From: Flaccisagitta enflata
Lineage: Eukaryota; Chaetognatha; Sagittoidea; Aphragmophora
Direction of reading: 5' to 3'
Assembly (NCBI GenBank): GCA_965153355.1
Contig: OZ231126.1
Span: 60,326,001-60,390,000 of the forward strand
DNA length: 64,000 bases
Positions 1-12,505 of this stretch are shown here, piece by piece. The translations under genes and the position numbers were made by a program. The notes beneath the pieces were generated by a model, which made no database searches, was not told the DNA's origin, and saw only the letters and a list, made by a program, of their open reading frames with translations. Numbering within the stretch: the first letter of the stretch is position 1; every line of letters starts with the position of its first letter.

Positions 1-3000
1 AGCAGAATGCTCTATGACAAATATTTTTCGCGTTATGATTTTTTAAAGATTTTTTTACAAAAAACTTAGAAGGAATTTTTTTAAAATTTTGTATAGGATC
101 AATAAAGGAGTGTATTTATGTTTTCTTGAGCATGCAAATACAAAAAACGTGTTTATGAGCTGCTGCTCATCTGTAAGGGCGTTCTTGAGCATTTTAGCTC
201 ATTTAGCTCGCTTAGCTCATTCTCACTACTGTCTGACAGCCGATCCAGAGTAAGAATGATATTATTCTGGGTTTTTTTGCAGTTTTGCCGATTTCATATG
301 TGTACAATACAAGAACAATCTTTCCTGTAGCGCTTTTTGAAAAAAAATTGAGTTTTCACCTACAGGAAAGGTGGTGGTAATGCAGATTCTTGTGAGTTGT
401 ATCGACTCATTTTTTTATTCCATACTGTTATTCTATGCAAAATTTCCTTTCATTTGATAGGTCACAGTATAGGGTTTAATAGAGAAATAAAGTTTTCATA
501 TTTTGAGCTACCGTTACTTTTTTGAAACGGTGACATAAAAAATGAAAATTTGAATTCTTTGCGTAAGTATTAGCTTGTACTGAAATGACAATAAACAATA
601 AAATCAGAACTCCACAAGTAGTTCTTATTGTGGGGCTGTCCTGGGCTTCCAATGACATCACTTTTGGACTGAAAAAATTGCATCTTGCTATCCGCGCCTT
701 ACCTTGAATTTTCCTTCAGCCTATGGGAAACCAAAAATTTCAAAGTGCTTAAATCTCTGATTTTACTGCAAAACTTACCTTTCTCTTTTATTGATATGTA
801 GAATCGCCGAACTAACCTTTTCTTAGATCTTTAAGATGAATTTTGACTATGATCCCGAAGGAATATTGAAAAAAGGAAAGCACTTTCAATTAAAAGTTTT
901 TTCTGCAGATTTCAAATCTGCAGTCAAAACAGAGATTTAAGCACTTTGAAATTTTTGGTTTCCCATAGGCTGAAGGAAAATTCAAGGTAAGGCGCAGACA
1001 GCAAGATGCAAATTTTTCAGGCCAAAAATGATGCCATTAGAAGCCCAAGACAGCCCCACAACAAGAACTACTTGTACAATTCAGATTTTATTGCTTTTAG
1101 TTATTTAGGTACAAGCTAGTAAGTATAGAGTGCGACCTATCAAATGAAAGGGAATTTCGCCTAGACTAACAATATAGAATCCAAAATTGAGTCAACACAT
1201 CCCAGTAGAATCTGCATTGAAAATGGTTCTAATTTTTTCTGATTTTGAGAATTTTTCAAATGCACTCCAGGGAAGATTTCCCTTTCAATTGTTCTTGTAA
1301 CAGGATGAGCAAAAAATTTTGCACAACTCTGATAAAGTAATGAAAAATAATGCAATATAGAGCAAATACCATCATGATATGAACTGAATACTTAATTTTA
1401 GTAATCAAGAATACTAATGAACCAATACAATTGACTATAGGCTATATATATGGTCTAGAAAATGAAATATTATCATGGTCACATACTGTCAATGTGCCAT
1501 GATTTTGACTGTTCCCTTTATGAAGTGGTATGATTATTTTTTTCATTTTGTGAGATATATCTAAGCCCCTTGACCCAATTATCAATTGTTATGACCATCT
1601 GACATCAAGGTTACATGTTGTGTATGACAATTACTTGTAGGGAATGCCAAGCAGGCGAAAAACACTAGACTGAGTAAAGTTTCCATCTCTCTAAATTTGG
1701 CCGGTAAAATCATGCAAAATCTGTCTGTGCGGTTCAACTTTGATGCCTCCCAATGGAAACAGAAATTGGAAAAGTGAATGATGGCCCATGCTACTGTCCA
1801 GTAGGACTAATTGTGGGGTTATGGTTCAATTTTCATATTATCAGGGCACCTAGAAGTGCTGATTCTATACCCATATGTTTTTGCAAAATTTTTTGCTCAC
1901 CCTGTTATTGTACACACATGAAATTAGCAAAAATGCAAAAACATGTTGTTCTTTCCCTGGATTTGCTGTCAGACAGTAGTGGTCTATTCTTTCTGATTTC
2001 AAATACGATAAATGAATATATATTTTTATACTTGTTTAAGCAAGCAGATAAAAAAAAACATGTCAGTGAGCAGAGCTGCTCATCTTTGAAGGTGTTTCGA
2101 AGTATTCTAGCTCATTTAGCTCATTTAGCTTGCTCTTTTTCTCTGATTTAAAATAGGATAAATAAATCAATGTTTTGATTTAATTATGAAAATGCAAGAG
2201 AGCATGTCAGTGAGCAAAGCTGGTTGTCTGGTTGAATTTTTTTGAATATTTTTGCTCAACTAGCTCATTAGCTCAGTTCTATTTTTCTCTTATTTTCAGT
2301 GCAATCAATGTACATACAATTGCTTTTGATTTGATCTAACAGATAAGAAAAACTTCAGTGACTCGAGACGAAAGCATAGTGAAAAGTGACTTATGCTTAC
2401 AACATCTCCCCTCACGGTGACAGCCCCCATTACTGGTGTTATCCCATGATAAGTTCAATCTGACCCATTGGCCCTGTCACCATCTAATCTGGAAAAAGGT
2501 TGAAGTCAGTCTCGACTTTTTGACATATCCGAGAGAAACAAGGTTTTCATTTTCTCATTAGAAAGTTGTGAAACTCATCCGGCTGATTGGTCCCTCAGAC
2601 AAAATTGAAAGGGTAGTAAATTTGATAATTCTCTTTCATTTGGCGCTAAGCAGAATGCTCTACGACAAATATTTTTCGCGTCTTGAATCTTTAAAGATTT
2701 ATTTTCAAAAAATTCAAATTACATTTTTTTCAATTTTTTATGATTTTAAGTAGGATCAAAAAAGTAGTGGTCTGAGCATGCAAATACAAGAAAACATATT
2801 CATGAGCATGGCTGCTCATCTGTGAGGGTGTTTTTGAGCATTATAGCTCATTTAGCTTAATCTTTTTTAATTTTTGATAGTAAATGCAATAGATGAATAA
2901 ATCATTTGATATAAGTTTAAGCAAGCAGAAATAAGAAAGCATGTCAGTAAGCAGAGCTGCTCAACTGTGAGGATGTTTTTAAGTATTCTGGCTAATTTAG

Positions 3001-3330
3001 CTTTTTTAGCTCATTTTACTTATTTTTTTTTCTGATTTTGAATAAGATGAATAGAAGTTTTGATTGAACATGTAAATAAAAAAAAACATTTAAGTGAACA
3101 TAGCTGGATACCTGGTTGAGTGATTTTGAGTATTTTAGCTCATCTAGCTCATTTGGCTCAGTTCTTTTTTTTCTCTGATTTTCAGTGCAATCAATACATA
3201 CAATTGCTCTTGATTTGATCTAACAAAAAAAAATACAAGAACTGAAAATAAAAGCTTGGTGAAAAGTGACCAGTGCTTACGACTTTTTTCCTCATGCCGA
3301 CAGCCGCCATTACTGTTACCCACACATATA
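1..3330. repeat. Diverged complex repeat block with GCTCATTTAGCTCA motif
   Basis: Units of roughly 100-140 bp recur near 100-240, 2040-2160, 2160-2290, 2760-2880, 2885-3020 and 3060-3190. Each carries a GAGCA..GCTGCTCATCTGTGAGG segment followed by GCTCATTTAGCTCA and a TTTTCTCTGATTTT stretch. A larger segment at 1-240 reappears at about 2648-2885 (shared AGCAGAATGCTCTA start). Another at about 2375-2440 reappears near 3255-3320 (shared GTGAAAAGTGAC). Apart from the inverted repeat listed separately, no gene is seen; the short open frames here have no recognisable domain. It is probably an old element or satellite. Confidence 0.6.
308..1310. mobile_element. About 1 kb imperfect inverted repeat (foldback-like)
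   Basis: Sequence at about 590-768 is nearly the reverse complement of about 921-1085 (shared CCTTCAGCCTATGGGAAACC). Weaker pairing continues outward: CCTTTCATTTGATAGGTC near 446 pairs with GACCTATCAAATGAAAGG near 1134, and the ACAAGAACAAT regions near 309 and 1295 also pair. The loop is about 150 bp and contains a small CTGCAGATTT..AAATCTGCAG palindrome at 903-923. There is no transposase frame. A non-autonomous foldback element is the likeliest reading; its ends are not fixed. Confidence 0.6.
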
Positions 3331-3550
3331 TTGACGTATCGCTGACCATCTATCGACTTTTTGAAGTGGAAATGATAAGATTATTGTTGAGTAACTTGAT
3401 TTTAACTGAGAGCGAGAAATACAATTTTAAACCCCGAATCGTCTTTTTATGTTCGATGTTTGCGACTTTCGCCTCAAGAAAACGATTATTTGAAGCGGAA
3501 GTAAAATTAATGTTGACATTGCGGTTTTGATCAAAGACGTCTTCATGGGG
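3331..3550. other. No gene seen
   Basis: Ordinary-composition sequence with short open frames on both strands and no recognisable domain or splice-bounded exon. Confidence 0.4.
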
Positions 3551-3569
3551 CTTAGCAGCGCGCGACGGG

Positions 3570-3665
3570 AAGATGCGGGGGTGAGGGGGGCGGGTTGTGA
3601 TGTGGGGGTGAGGGGGGCGGGGTGTGATACGGGGGTGAGGGGGGGGGGCGGGTTGTGATGTGGGC
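3570..3665 (+). repeat. G-rich minisatellite, about 27 bp unit
   Basis: Three to four units of GGGGGTGAGGGGGGCGGG followed by TTGTGATGTG or a variant. The G-rich strand is plus. It is read-through open on the minus strand only because of base bias. Confidence 0.7.
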
Positions 3666-3844
3666 TATAGCAATACGGTGTTGAATGACATTCAAGCGGC
3701 GGAAGTGGCGGTGATTGCAGCATGACGAAGGGCGCAGTGGAAGCAATGGTGGACGCTGCAGCAAGGCCGGCGATATAAATTGTGACATTGTAGTGGCATG
3801 AGTAAAAGCGTGGGCGGCAGAGGTGCCAGAGGTGGGGGACAACG

Positions 3845-4075
3845 GTAGAATCGTCATGATGGAAGCGGAAGCGATGGAATATCTTGAGAGAGGCCTAACA
3901 GCGGAAGCTGCAGCGATGGAATACCTTGAGAGGCCTAACAGCGAAAGCGGCAGCGATGGAACAGCACAAAATATGCCTGAAACTGGAAGTAGCAGCAACG
4001 GAATAGCTTAAGAGAGGCCTAACAGCGGAAGCAGCAGCGACGGAATAGCTTAAGAGAAGCCTAAAAGCGGGAGGG
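3845..4075 (+). repeat. About 40 bp minisatellite
   Basis: Five or so degenerate units containing GGAAGC(A/G)GCAGCGATGGAATA..CTTGAGAGAGGCCTAACA. Some copies carry internal deletions. Confidence 0.7.
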
Positions 4076-4276
4076 CGCTATCTTGCGGCGGATTCTCACA
4101 CATTTGATGAATGACGGTCGTAATCCCGAAAATCCCGAAGCGACTGTTAAGCCGAGTCTCCCGGGGATGGAGCCGAGGAAGAGGGAGAGGGAGGAGACGA
4201 GGAAGAGGAAGAGGAGAAAGAGTGTGTATGACGATAATTCGGCGCAAAGGCAGAGTTTTTCGAAGGGAATAAAGGA

Positions 4277-4278
<2 letters not shown>

Positions 4279-4358
<80 letters not shown>
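4279..4358 (+). repeat. (GA)n microsatellite
   Basis: About 80 bp of uninterrupted GA dinucleotide. A run of GGTGATGGTGATGATGATGA trinucleotide-like sequence follows at 4379-4408. Confidence 0.95.
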
Positions 4359-4359
<1 letters not shown>

Positions 4360-4435
4360 AAAGAGAGATTAGATGACGATGGTGATGGTGATGGTGATGA
4401 TGATGATAACGATGCCAATAGTGGAATTCACACAA

Positions 4436-4795
4436 AACAAGGCCATAAAACAACACCTACAAGTCGCGTGCGGGACATCAATAACTTAAGATGGAAATTG
4501 ACTTTAAATGACTCAAAAAGACTTTAAATGACTTTAATGACTTAAAGAGACATAAAATGATGTAAAATGACTGAAATGACTAAATTGACCTTATTGTCCT
4601 AAGTGACCCTATATAACTTAATAAGACTTAAAATAACTTAGAATGACTTAGAACGACTTAGAATGACTAAAAATGACTTATAATGCTCTAAAATGACTAA
4701 AAATAAAGTTTGATGGACGGACCAACCAACGGACCAACCGATGGACCAACCGATGGACATAGAGGGTTGTAGAGTCGCGTGCACGCGACTAAAAA
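4436..4795 (+). mobile_element. HINE-like element, AGTCGCGTGC subfamily, with 10 bp minisatellite core
   Basis: It starts with AACAAGGCC and carries the subterminal motif AGTCGCGTGCGGG near 4472. The core is a degenerate array of AATGACTTAA-type decamers (about 4495-4705), followed by ACCAACCGATGG tetranucleotide-like sequence. It ends in the palindrome AGTCGCGTGCACGCGACT and AAAAA. The core filling differs from that of every other copy. Confidence 0.7.
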
Positions 4796-5150
4796 TCGAC
4801 ATGAACGTATATATTTTTTTTTAAATTTTGTCACTTATTGGGTCATTTTTGTCATTCCCGATGAAAGCCCGCAAGTGTCGCGTCGGCGGAATCAGCAATT
4901 TAGCACAGACACCGGTAGCGGAAACAAAGGCGGCAGCATGCAGCACATACACAGGTGGTGGCAGCTGCAGCAGCAACATAGTTTCGACATCGGCGGCGGT
5001 GGCGGTGGCGCTCATGTCATCGAGATGGAAAAAGGAAAACTCGTGGGATTTGTTTATCGGCGTTCCCAAAAGAGTCTTGAAGAAAGAGGGCGTGATACTG
5101 ACACCGATGATGTGGAATGGTGAAAAGAAATGATGCAGATGGGAGGGTGA
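4796..5150. other. Unassigned, moderately GC-rich segment
   Basis: Open frames of 80-114 codons exist on both strands, but none contains a domain I recognise and none has convincing splice borders. A CGGCGGTGGCGGTGGCG stretch (about 4993-5010) explains part of the openness. It could hide a small exon; I cannot support one. Confidence 0.3.
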
Positions 5151-5690
5151 ATGGTACAGCAGGGAAGAAGATGTTCCGGATGGAAGTTGGATAGTTCAGC
5201 TGGGAGGAAGATGTTGCAGTTGGAAGTTGGATGGTTCAGCAGGGAGGATGATGTTCCGGATGGAAGTTGGATGGTTCAGCAGGGAGGATGATGTTGCAGA
5301 TGGAAGTTGGATAGTTCAGCTGGGAGGAGGACGTTGCAGTTGGAAGTTGGATAGTTCAGCTGAGAGGATAATGTTCTGGATGGAAGTAGGTTACTTCAGC
5401 TGAGAGGAAAATGTTGCAGATGGAAGTTGGATAGTTCAGCTGAGAGGAAAATGTTGTTGATGGAAGTTGGATAGTTCAGCTGAGAGGAAGATGTTGCAGA
5501 TGGAAGTTGGATAGTTCAGCTGAGAGGAAAATGTTGCAGCTGGAAGTTGGATCGTTCAAATGGGCGAGAGTTGTTGCAAATGGCAGATGGATGGTTTAGA
5601 TACGAACGGAGGTCTTGCAGATGGAGGGTGGATGGTTCAGTTTGAAGGCGGTTGTAGCAGATGGAGGGTGGATGGTTAAGAAAAAAACTT
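5150..5690 (+). repeat. 40 bp minisatellite, about 13 units
   Basis: Tandem units of about 40 bp of the type GATGTTGCAGATGGAAGTTGG followed by ATAGTTCAGCTGAGAGGAA. The middle is well conserved and both edges are more diverged. Confidence 0.9.
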
Positions 5691-6135
5691 CAGATTGAAA
5701 AAAGCTACATAGCGTAAAATGAAAGAATAAATGAAATGAACAGATGGTCAAAACGGGATTGGAAGAATTTTACAAGTGGGCCAATGGATGCACCGGGTGG
5801 ATCGTCAAAAGTTAGCTTGACCAACCAACCGACCGACCAACTATCCAACCGACCGATGAGCACGACCGGATGTGTGACTGCGAAACGGTGAATCTGAAGA
5901 AAAAGAATCTCCAAAAACAAAATGGTACTTCGATATCGTGACGGAAATGCGGAGAGGCGAAGGCGAATGACACTGCGCCTGAACTTAAAAAAAAGGTGAC
6001 CTAGTTCCTTTCTTCCTAAATCAAAGGGGGAATAAGGAGGAGGGAGGTTCTTCCTCAGAAGACGAGCATCAAACCCTACAAATGATATGAATGCGCTCAT
6101 CTTTTTCGTGAGCTTTTTGAAGGGGTTTTCAGGGT
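5691..6135. other. No gene seen
   Basis: Contains a short ACCAACCGACCGACC tract near 5820-5855, resembling the tetranucleotide part of the HINE-like elements but without their ends. Nothing else is recognised. Confidence 0.4.
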
Positions 6136-6153
6136 TGTTGTTGTTGTTGTTGC

Positions 6154-6241
<88 letters not shown>
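6136..6241 (+). repeat. (TTG)n microsatellite
   Basis: About 35 TTG triplets with one TGC interruption. It yields poly-Leu or poly-Gln open frames that are not evidence of coding. Confidence 0.95.
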
Positions 6242-7910
6242 CTGCCTTACCCTTTCCAGCCTCCTTCCTTCCGGGGCATCCCGGTGACATTGTCATCCCA
6301 AAATTAACTACCATGATTTACACAATTTCCCCGGTTTGACGTCACTTCGCATTCAGCATCCACTTTGAATAGATATCGTCTTGTCCGTCTGTCAGATCAA
6401 AGTCTGTATCTGTCTGTCTATCTTTCTGTCAGACTTTGCTTGTCTCTCTCTCTCTCTCTCTTTCATGTTTACCTCCTAGGACGTCGGAAGGAACCATTTT
6501 CTAGGCAATCTTATGCCGCGCTTTGGCGCCTGCGAAAAATCCCTTTTTTAAGAGCGCCAGAGCGTCTCTATGTAAGCCGATGTATCCATCGGTTTTCGTG
6601 TCTTTCAATATTGTTCTTTTGGATATGAGTGGCCTTGTTCTTTTTTTTCACACAGATTCTACCTGCCATCTCAAGAGGTCGCCTGCCTCCCATCTCAACT
6701 CTTCGGGCCGCCCACGTTGACGCTTTCGCGTTAATAAATCTACGCAAAAACGATGTTTTGTTTTTTTATCTCGTGAGAAATTTAGGCCGTTGAACGCGGT
6801 GATGAAATCTCACACGCTTTTAGGTACATAAACTTCGATGGATGCAAATGTGCGGGCGTTTGTGGGCGATCGGGTGTCATAGCTCAGGCATAATCATTCA
6901 TTAAAACATCTTTATATATGGTTTTGACGGTTTTGCAATCTAAGAAACATGAATCTTCCAAACTTAGACAAGGAGTGTAATGCTCTAAAACGAATCGATT
7001 CTGACCCTGATGGGTCGCGCTTGATATTATTTAAAAAAAAAATTAAAAAAAAAAGGAACTGATCGGGTTGTCACTGCGGGAAAGGTTTGGATAGCAAAAA
7101 ATTGATTTCGGAATGTCATTTCAAAGGGCCAATTCTTTGACAACGCTCAATGACGTACGCAACCGCGTTCCACCCACACTCCCCGCACTCTCAAATCAGG
7201 TATCCTAGAAACACCATTCACTTTTATCTTTCGGTTCATGGTTCACCTTTTTAACCCTTCTCCAGCTCCAGCGCACGGCCAAGAGATAAAACAAAACGAA
7301 CCTTCAACGCCTTTCGTGATCAACCGTTTATTTTTACTTCTTCGCTTTTCTGCTCATATGGTTGTGCTCATCGAATATGTAATTTTAAATCCCTTTTTCC
7401 CCCCCCCCCACCCCCCCTATTGATATTTATATAACGGCGACTATAAGTGTTCATAAAACTGTTCATAAGTACGTATGTTCCTACAAAACTTTTAGGAATT
7501 GGTAATTAAACAGCCCATTGCATTGGCTACAGACTTTTTAAGCAAGACGAGTACATTGCTATTGGCAGACCATGATACTCCCAGCAGACCATTCCCTAAT
7601 TGCTCCCAACGGACCATTGTTTTAGCTGGCAGAGACGTCTTTTTTTTCTCGCCTCTTTTTTCTCCAATGGAAAAATGATTTATCTCTTCATCTGATGCAT
7701 GTAAATTAAAAGAAATGGACTATGAACAAGGTAATAAGGTATCTGCCCAATGTCTATTGGCTGTAACCAGAGGCTCTTTTAGTGCTAATGTAATCGGTGG
7801 TTGAAAATACTCAGCGGCTACATTTGTCTTTACCCTCAATGATAATTCCTCCCACGCTTTCTTTCGAATTTTTTAACCTTTGGCTTTGCCTCTCTCTCTC
7901 TCTTTCCTTC
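6242..7910. other. No gene seen
   Basis: Holds short CTGT/CT-rich stretches at 6390-6465, a C homopolymer region near 7401-7418 and otherwise unremarkable sequence. Open frames are below 90 codons without recognisable domains. Confidence 0.4.
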
Positions 7911-7916
7911 TTTCCT

Positions 7917-7972
<56 letters not shown>
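7917..7972 (+). repeat. (TC)n microsatellite
   Basis: About 28 TC repeats preceded by TTTCCTTC tetranucleotides. Confidence 0.95.
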
Positions 7973-7976
<4 letters not shown>

Positions 7977-8815
7977 CCCTCAAAAAAAAAGACAAAAAAA
8001 GAAAAGGAAAGGCGATAGATTTCGTTTCTTTGCCTGTGTCAAGGAAGTTGCGTGAGATTGCAATTCAAATAAGTCTTAAAATACTTCATTCAGGCGCAAA
8101 AGAGGGATTTGCAATGAGGAAGCAGAGTTTCAACAAGATCGATTGTCACTAAGCCAAATTACGTAACCATCAGTACCGTTAATTTGAAACCGTTTCCTCG
8201 TTACGACATGTGTGAGTTCGATGAATTTGTCCTTCTCTCAAATCAAATCAAGAAAAGCCAGCAATTTTTTTTTTCAATTTCCTTTTCCAGTCTTTTTCTA
8301 CTCTCACGATAAAAAGATGACGAATTCATCCGGAAAAAAAATTTTTCTTCGCTTTCCTGCAAAGCTGAATTGAATAAGAATGTACAACTAAAGGAATCCA
8401 ATACAAGATTAAGACGTGCACCATTATATTGGGCTTGTTCATGTTTAATTCATTTCTGAGATATCCGCGGGTTTACCCTCGTCAGCTTTCCACATCGGCG
8501 CAGACTGAGTCTGAGATAGCAAAGGTTCATCCAAGTACATCGATGCAAATGTGTACAAGCATCTAAAATCCTCGACCACCTTTCCACTACCTTACCCGCG
8601 ATAATATCGATGATACCTAACAGAAGCAACGGCTGCGGTAGCGGATCCGGCGGTAGGAGCAGCAGGAGCGGCGGCAGTGGAAGCACTTGCGGCAGTGGCG
8701 AGGCACAGTGAACCAGCGCGGCTCTCACCTTTGGCCACCGAACGTCATGAGCGAAGTTCTAAATTGTTTTTCCCGCGGGAAAAAATCAATTGGCATCTTG
8801 GTCTCGACCCTCTAT
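7973..8815. other. No gene supported; GC-rich patch at 8600-8760
   Basis: The 8450-8760 interval is more GC-rich than its surroundings and open on both strands. The minus frame begins with a Leu/Pro-rich stretch and the plus frame is Ala-rich. Both are explained by the GCGGC-type triplets, and neither matches a family I know. Confidence 0.35.
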
Positions 8816-8819
8816 CACT

Positions 8820-9108
<289 letters not shown>

Positions 9109-9252
9109 CTTGTTGACTGCACCGGAGGAAAACGAGGGCACCAGTGATTTTCTCTTTCTGATCGATCCACCGGTTAGTCGCCGAGAAATAGCCGAGAAAT
9201 AGCCGAGAAATCACCCTGAATTCGCCATCAGCTTGATCATCTAACCAACTTA

Positions 9253-9396
9253 TTTTTAGATGCGTCATCGCATCTCTATAAGAGGGTCTGTCCGTCCGTC
9301 CGTCCGTTCGTCTGTCCGTCCGTCCGTCCGTCCGTCCGTTACGCCTCTTCTAATATCACGCAGATGACGCATCTAGTTGCCCGCTCAGCTTGTTTC
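9253..9396 (-). mobile_element. HINE-like element, AGATGCGTCA subfamily
   Basis: On plus it opens with TTTTT and the hairpin AGATGCGTCATCGCATCT, followed by a (CCGT)n tract (9290-9340). Near the other end is the motif TGACGCATCT (9364-9373), which is the inverted repeat of the hairpin arm AGATGCGTCA. It finishes with AGCTTGTTT. It has the same architecture as the AGTCGCG copies but a different hairpin sequence. Confidence 0.65.
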
Positions 9397-9421
9397 ACCT
9401 CAAGAACCATTTTCCTCCTTT

Positions 9422-9735
9422 TGGGCAGTGGCCCCGAAGGGGACGATGACCTTTGCTTTCACACAGATGGGGAATTTTCTCCTCTTCTTTTTTCTTCATA
9501 CCCCCCCCCCCCCCCTAACATCCAGGCCCTAATCCCATCTTCAGGCCAAAATCCCATCTTCGAGCCCCAAATCCCAGCCTCACGGGATTTGGGCCTCAAG
9601 GCTGGGTATGGGCCTCTAGGCTGAGATATGGGCTTGGAGCTTGGAGGTTGGGGGAGGGAGTACCGAGGAGAAGTAGGAGGAGGAGGAGGAGAAAATTCCC
9701 CATATATGTAAAAGCATAGGCCATCAACCTCCTGT
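9422..9735. mobile_element. Foldback-like (FB) element with short minisatellite core
   Basis: The left end is GGGCAGTGGCCCCGAAGGGG..GCTTTCACACAGATGGGG; the right end is its inverted counterpart (CCCCATATATGTAAAAGCAT..GGCCATCAACC). Between them are degenerate units of the GGGATTTGGGCCTCAAGGCT type, in both orientations. Confidence 0.7.
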
Positions 9736-11359
9736 CATGAAAAATTGAAAAGTCAATATTAAGCATTTAGCCATTTTTGGCGATTCTTGTGCAAGGATTG
9801 CTCGGGAACAAGACTCTACATATAAGTACATATTAGAGTGTAATTATTCATCTAACCTAAATGGCCCGATAATTTTGCGTGGTACAAACTACAAAGTCGT
9901 CCGTTTTTTTTTTATCGTCCGCTTTTTTCACGTTTGAAAAAATAGAAGGGAAAAACATACGCTCATGGGAAACCACATGGCCGTACCAGCAAAAAGTTTG
10001 ATCAGCAGTGATTAATGCTTCGGGTGCAAAACGCCTTTATTTCAGTTGGCTTTGAGTGTATTTGCTAGGATCTAAAGAAAATTTCGAATCTCCGAAATCG
10101 TTGTTTGAATGACGCAAACATGGAATAAAAACAAGATTAGAAAAGAGATGGGATACGAAACGTGGGGAAAAGGTGTAAGGCATGGTGGGGATATAAGGCG
10201 TGCACTAAGGGCGTTTTTTTAGTAATATGGCGAATAAACAATGATTTTTTTATTTTAATTTTTGATTGATAGATCTGTAGATAGGTCTTATGGAAAGTAA
10301 TCCACACCAGTTTTGAACAATTCTTTATCTTGTATTGCCCAGAAAGTTACTTTAAGTAATGTTTTCCTCTTTATATCATTACTGAGACAGAAAAAAAATC
10401 CATTGCCGCCTTTTGCCATGGAAAGACTAGGCTCTATCTGTAGCTATGGCAATAACGATTCTAGGTTCAAAATCTGAAGATACACTTTTTATCACTTTAG
10501 GAGTTATAGCACATGGAAAATAGTTGCAATATCTGCTCATTGCATTATGGAAATCCATCATCGCATCTTTCATCAATATTTCCCTTAAAAAACGGGACCA
10601 AAATGCAGCTGAGGAACAGCAGAGACAGCTGAGAGGCAGGAGAAGCTGCAGGGGAGTGAGAGTTTTTTGTTTTCATTGCACTTTTTGGCAATCAAAAGAG
10701 GTGGCCTCTATGTACAAAAATGTAAACCATTGCTCACACAGACTCCAGACAGATGGTACAGACGGGTAAGCATGCCCTATTTTCCAGTGTGGCGTGGTGA
10801 GGACAGAAAACTGAAGAGTAACAACGAGGAAATTGGCTCGGTCCGGATATTAACTATGGCAAAAATAAAAAAGACAGTGATTTTCAAAGTGGCACTACTA
10901 GCCCATTTTTGGAATAACTTCAAATCCTTTTAGGTGGTAGTAGTATGACAAATTTGTGACTCAAAAATTAGAACTCAAAAAAGTTGATTTTTGTGGCTGT
11001 AGCGACAATTTTTGCATAATTTGTCAAATGATGATTAGCCAATGGCATATGATTTTCACTTGACATACAATTGTAAGTGCAAGCTTATTTTTTTAAGCAG
11101 CCTCAAAGATCTTCTCAGGCGTTCTTAGCAAGGCTGCAGAAAGTGGCTGAGCATGCGAGCGGCGCTCGTAGGAAGCAAGCTGGGCCAGTAGGAAAGAAAG
11201 GAAGGGGAAGAAAAAAGTTTTAGAATAAAAAGAAGAATAACATATAAAAGAAAAATTTTAGAGGTTAAAATAAAGGAAAAAAAAAAAAAAGCAGGCAAGT
11301 CATGTGTCTGTATATTTTAGAATTCTTTTTATTTATATGTGTGCATGTGTGTGTGCTTC
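9736..11359. other. No gene seen
   Basis: AT-rich sequence. An AACTCAAAAAAGTT-containing segment near 10965-11015 is a relative of the inverted repeat at 12195-12395. The open frames near 10524-10933 show no domain. Confidence 0.4.
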
Positions 11360-11431
11360 TCTGTCTCTGTCTCTCTGTCTGTCTCTGTCTGTCTCTGTTT
11401 GTCTGTCTGTCTGTCTGTTTCTCTGTCTCTC

Positions 11432-11514
<83 letters not shown>
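11360..11514 (+). repeat. (CTGT)n then (CT)n microsatellite
   Basis: CTGT/CTCTGT-rich lead-in followed by about 37 CT repeats (about 11440-11514). Confidence 0.95.
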
Positions 11515-11518
<4 letters not shown>

Positions 11519-11680
11519 TTGTTTTTTACATAAAAGAATGGAACCCGTCCTAATTTGCTAATAGAAAAATTAGTAGTTTGGCATCAGGTGGAAAAAATTA
11601 GGTTGAAAAATAATACAAAAATTTTCTTTCTAAAGTATTAAAAAATTGCAAAAAGATTTTAAAGAGGTTTCTTAAAAGTA

Positions 11681-11854
11681 CAGTCAAACCTTGCTAGTGC
11701 GCACCCGCTTATAAGGCATACCCGCCTATAAGGCATGAAATTTTCAGTCCCTGTAAAAATTTCACAGTAATTTTTTTATTGGCTATAAGACAGCTTCATT
11801 GAAACATATGAATTTGTCCAAGCCCTTGACATGCGCTCTAGTGAAGCTCAACTG
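11681..11854. mobile_element. Pogo-like MITE flanked by TA
   Basis: A 174 bp unit beginning CAGTCAAACCTTGCTAGTGC and ending TCTAGTGAAGCTCAACTG, with TA on both sides. Internal CCGCTTATAAGGCA and CCGCCTATAAGGCA segments and the start resemble pogo/Tigger termini. It carries no transposase. Related copies occur at 13458-13631 and 13998-14171, and at the ends of 55628-56499. Confidence 0.75.
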
Positions 11855-11895
11855 TAGTAATATGCCAGTGCAATTTTTTATTTCTATTTCTAAAT

Positions 11896-12081
11896 AACAA
11901 GGCCGGATACACGGCTATCAAAGTCGCGTGCGGGTGGGCAGGGGCCATATTTGAGGTCACTAGCCCATTTGGGCAGGAGCAGTAAATCAAAGACTTAGAA
12001 TCACAAAAAAAAGTAAAATGTGAGCGACCAACCAACCCATGGTCAAAGCGTGTTGTAGCGTCATGTGCATGCGACTAAAAA
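11896..12081 (+). mobile_element. HINE-like element, AGTCGCGTGC subfamily
   Basis: Begins AACAAGGCCGGATACACGG and carries AAGTCGCGTGCGGGTGGGCA near 11920. The interior includes GGTCACTAGCCCATTTGGGC. It ends in a degraded hairpin (GTCATGTGCATGCGAC) and TAAAAA. This is a short copy without a minisatellite core. Confidence 0.8.
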
Positions 12082-12194
12082 TAATCATGATAAAATGAAA
12101 ACTTTACGAACTTCAATAGGAAGGTAGACAGGGGCAAATCGCGCTTGTAGGAAGCAAAAAATTTTCTGCAGCCCTGGGCCTTCATAGTATGTTG

Positions 12195-12395
12195 ATTTTG
12201 TGACTCAGCAAAAAAATCAGAACTCAAAAAAGTTCATTTTTGTACCTGTAGCATCAATTTTTGTAAAAGTTGTCAAAATGAATTTTTTAAAAGTTTGAAA
12301 TATGGAGTTTTTTCCCTTCTTTAATTTCACAAAAAATGATGCTACGGGCTCAAAAATTAACTTTTTTGAGTTCTGATTTTTTAGCTGAGTAGGTA
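12195..12395. repeat. Inverted repeat with AACTCAAAAAAGTT arms
   Basis: Arms of about 60 bp: CAGAACTCAAAAAAGTTCAT..GTAGCATCA on the left pairs with TGATGCTACGGGCTC..TTTTTTGAGTTCTGAT on the right. A single diverged arm exists near 10965. This is probably a small foldback element. Confidence 0.65.
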
Positions 12396-12505
12396 ATTTG
12401 ATTAACTATTACTCCCTAAAAGGATTTTAAGCAGATCGTGCGTAGGAGTATCTTAAAATTACTGTCTTTTTTTCCTTTGCCATGGTTAGATGGCCGTCAG
12501 TCTCA

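Noticed and set aside
4460-4795. Terminal hairpin of HINE-like elements considered as a classical Helitron 3' end or a transcription terminator
   Set aside because: There is no separate CTRR 10-12 bases past the hairpin and no bacterial context. A Helentron-type or unknown mechanism fits better, so a plain Helitron label is not used.
8450-8728. 92-codon minus frame with signal-peptide-like Leu/Pro start
   Set aside because: The hydrophobic start is produced by GGCAGCGGC-type triplets; the plus frame is open too.
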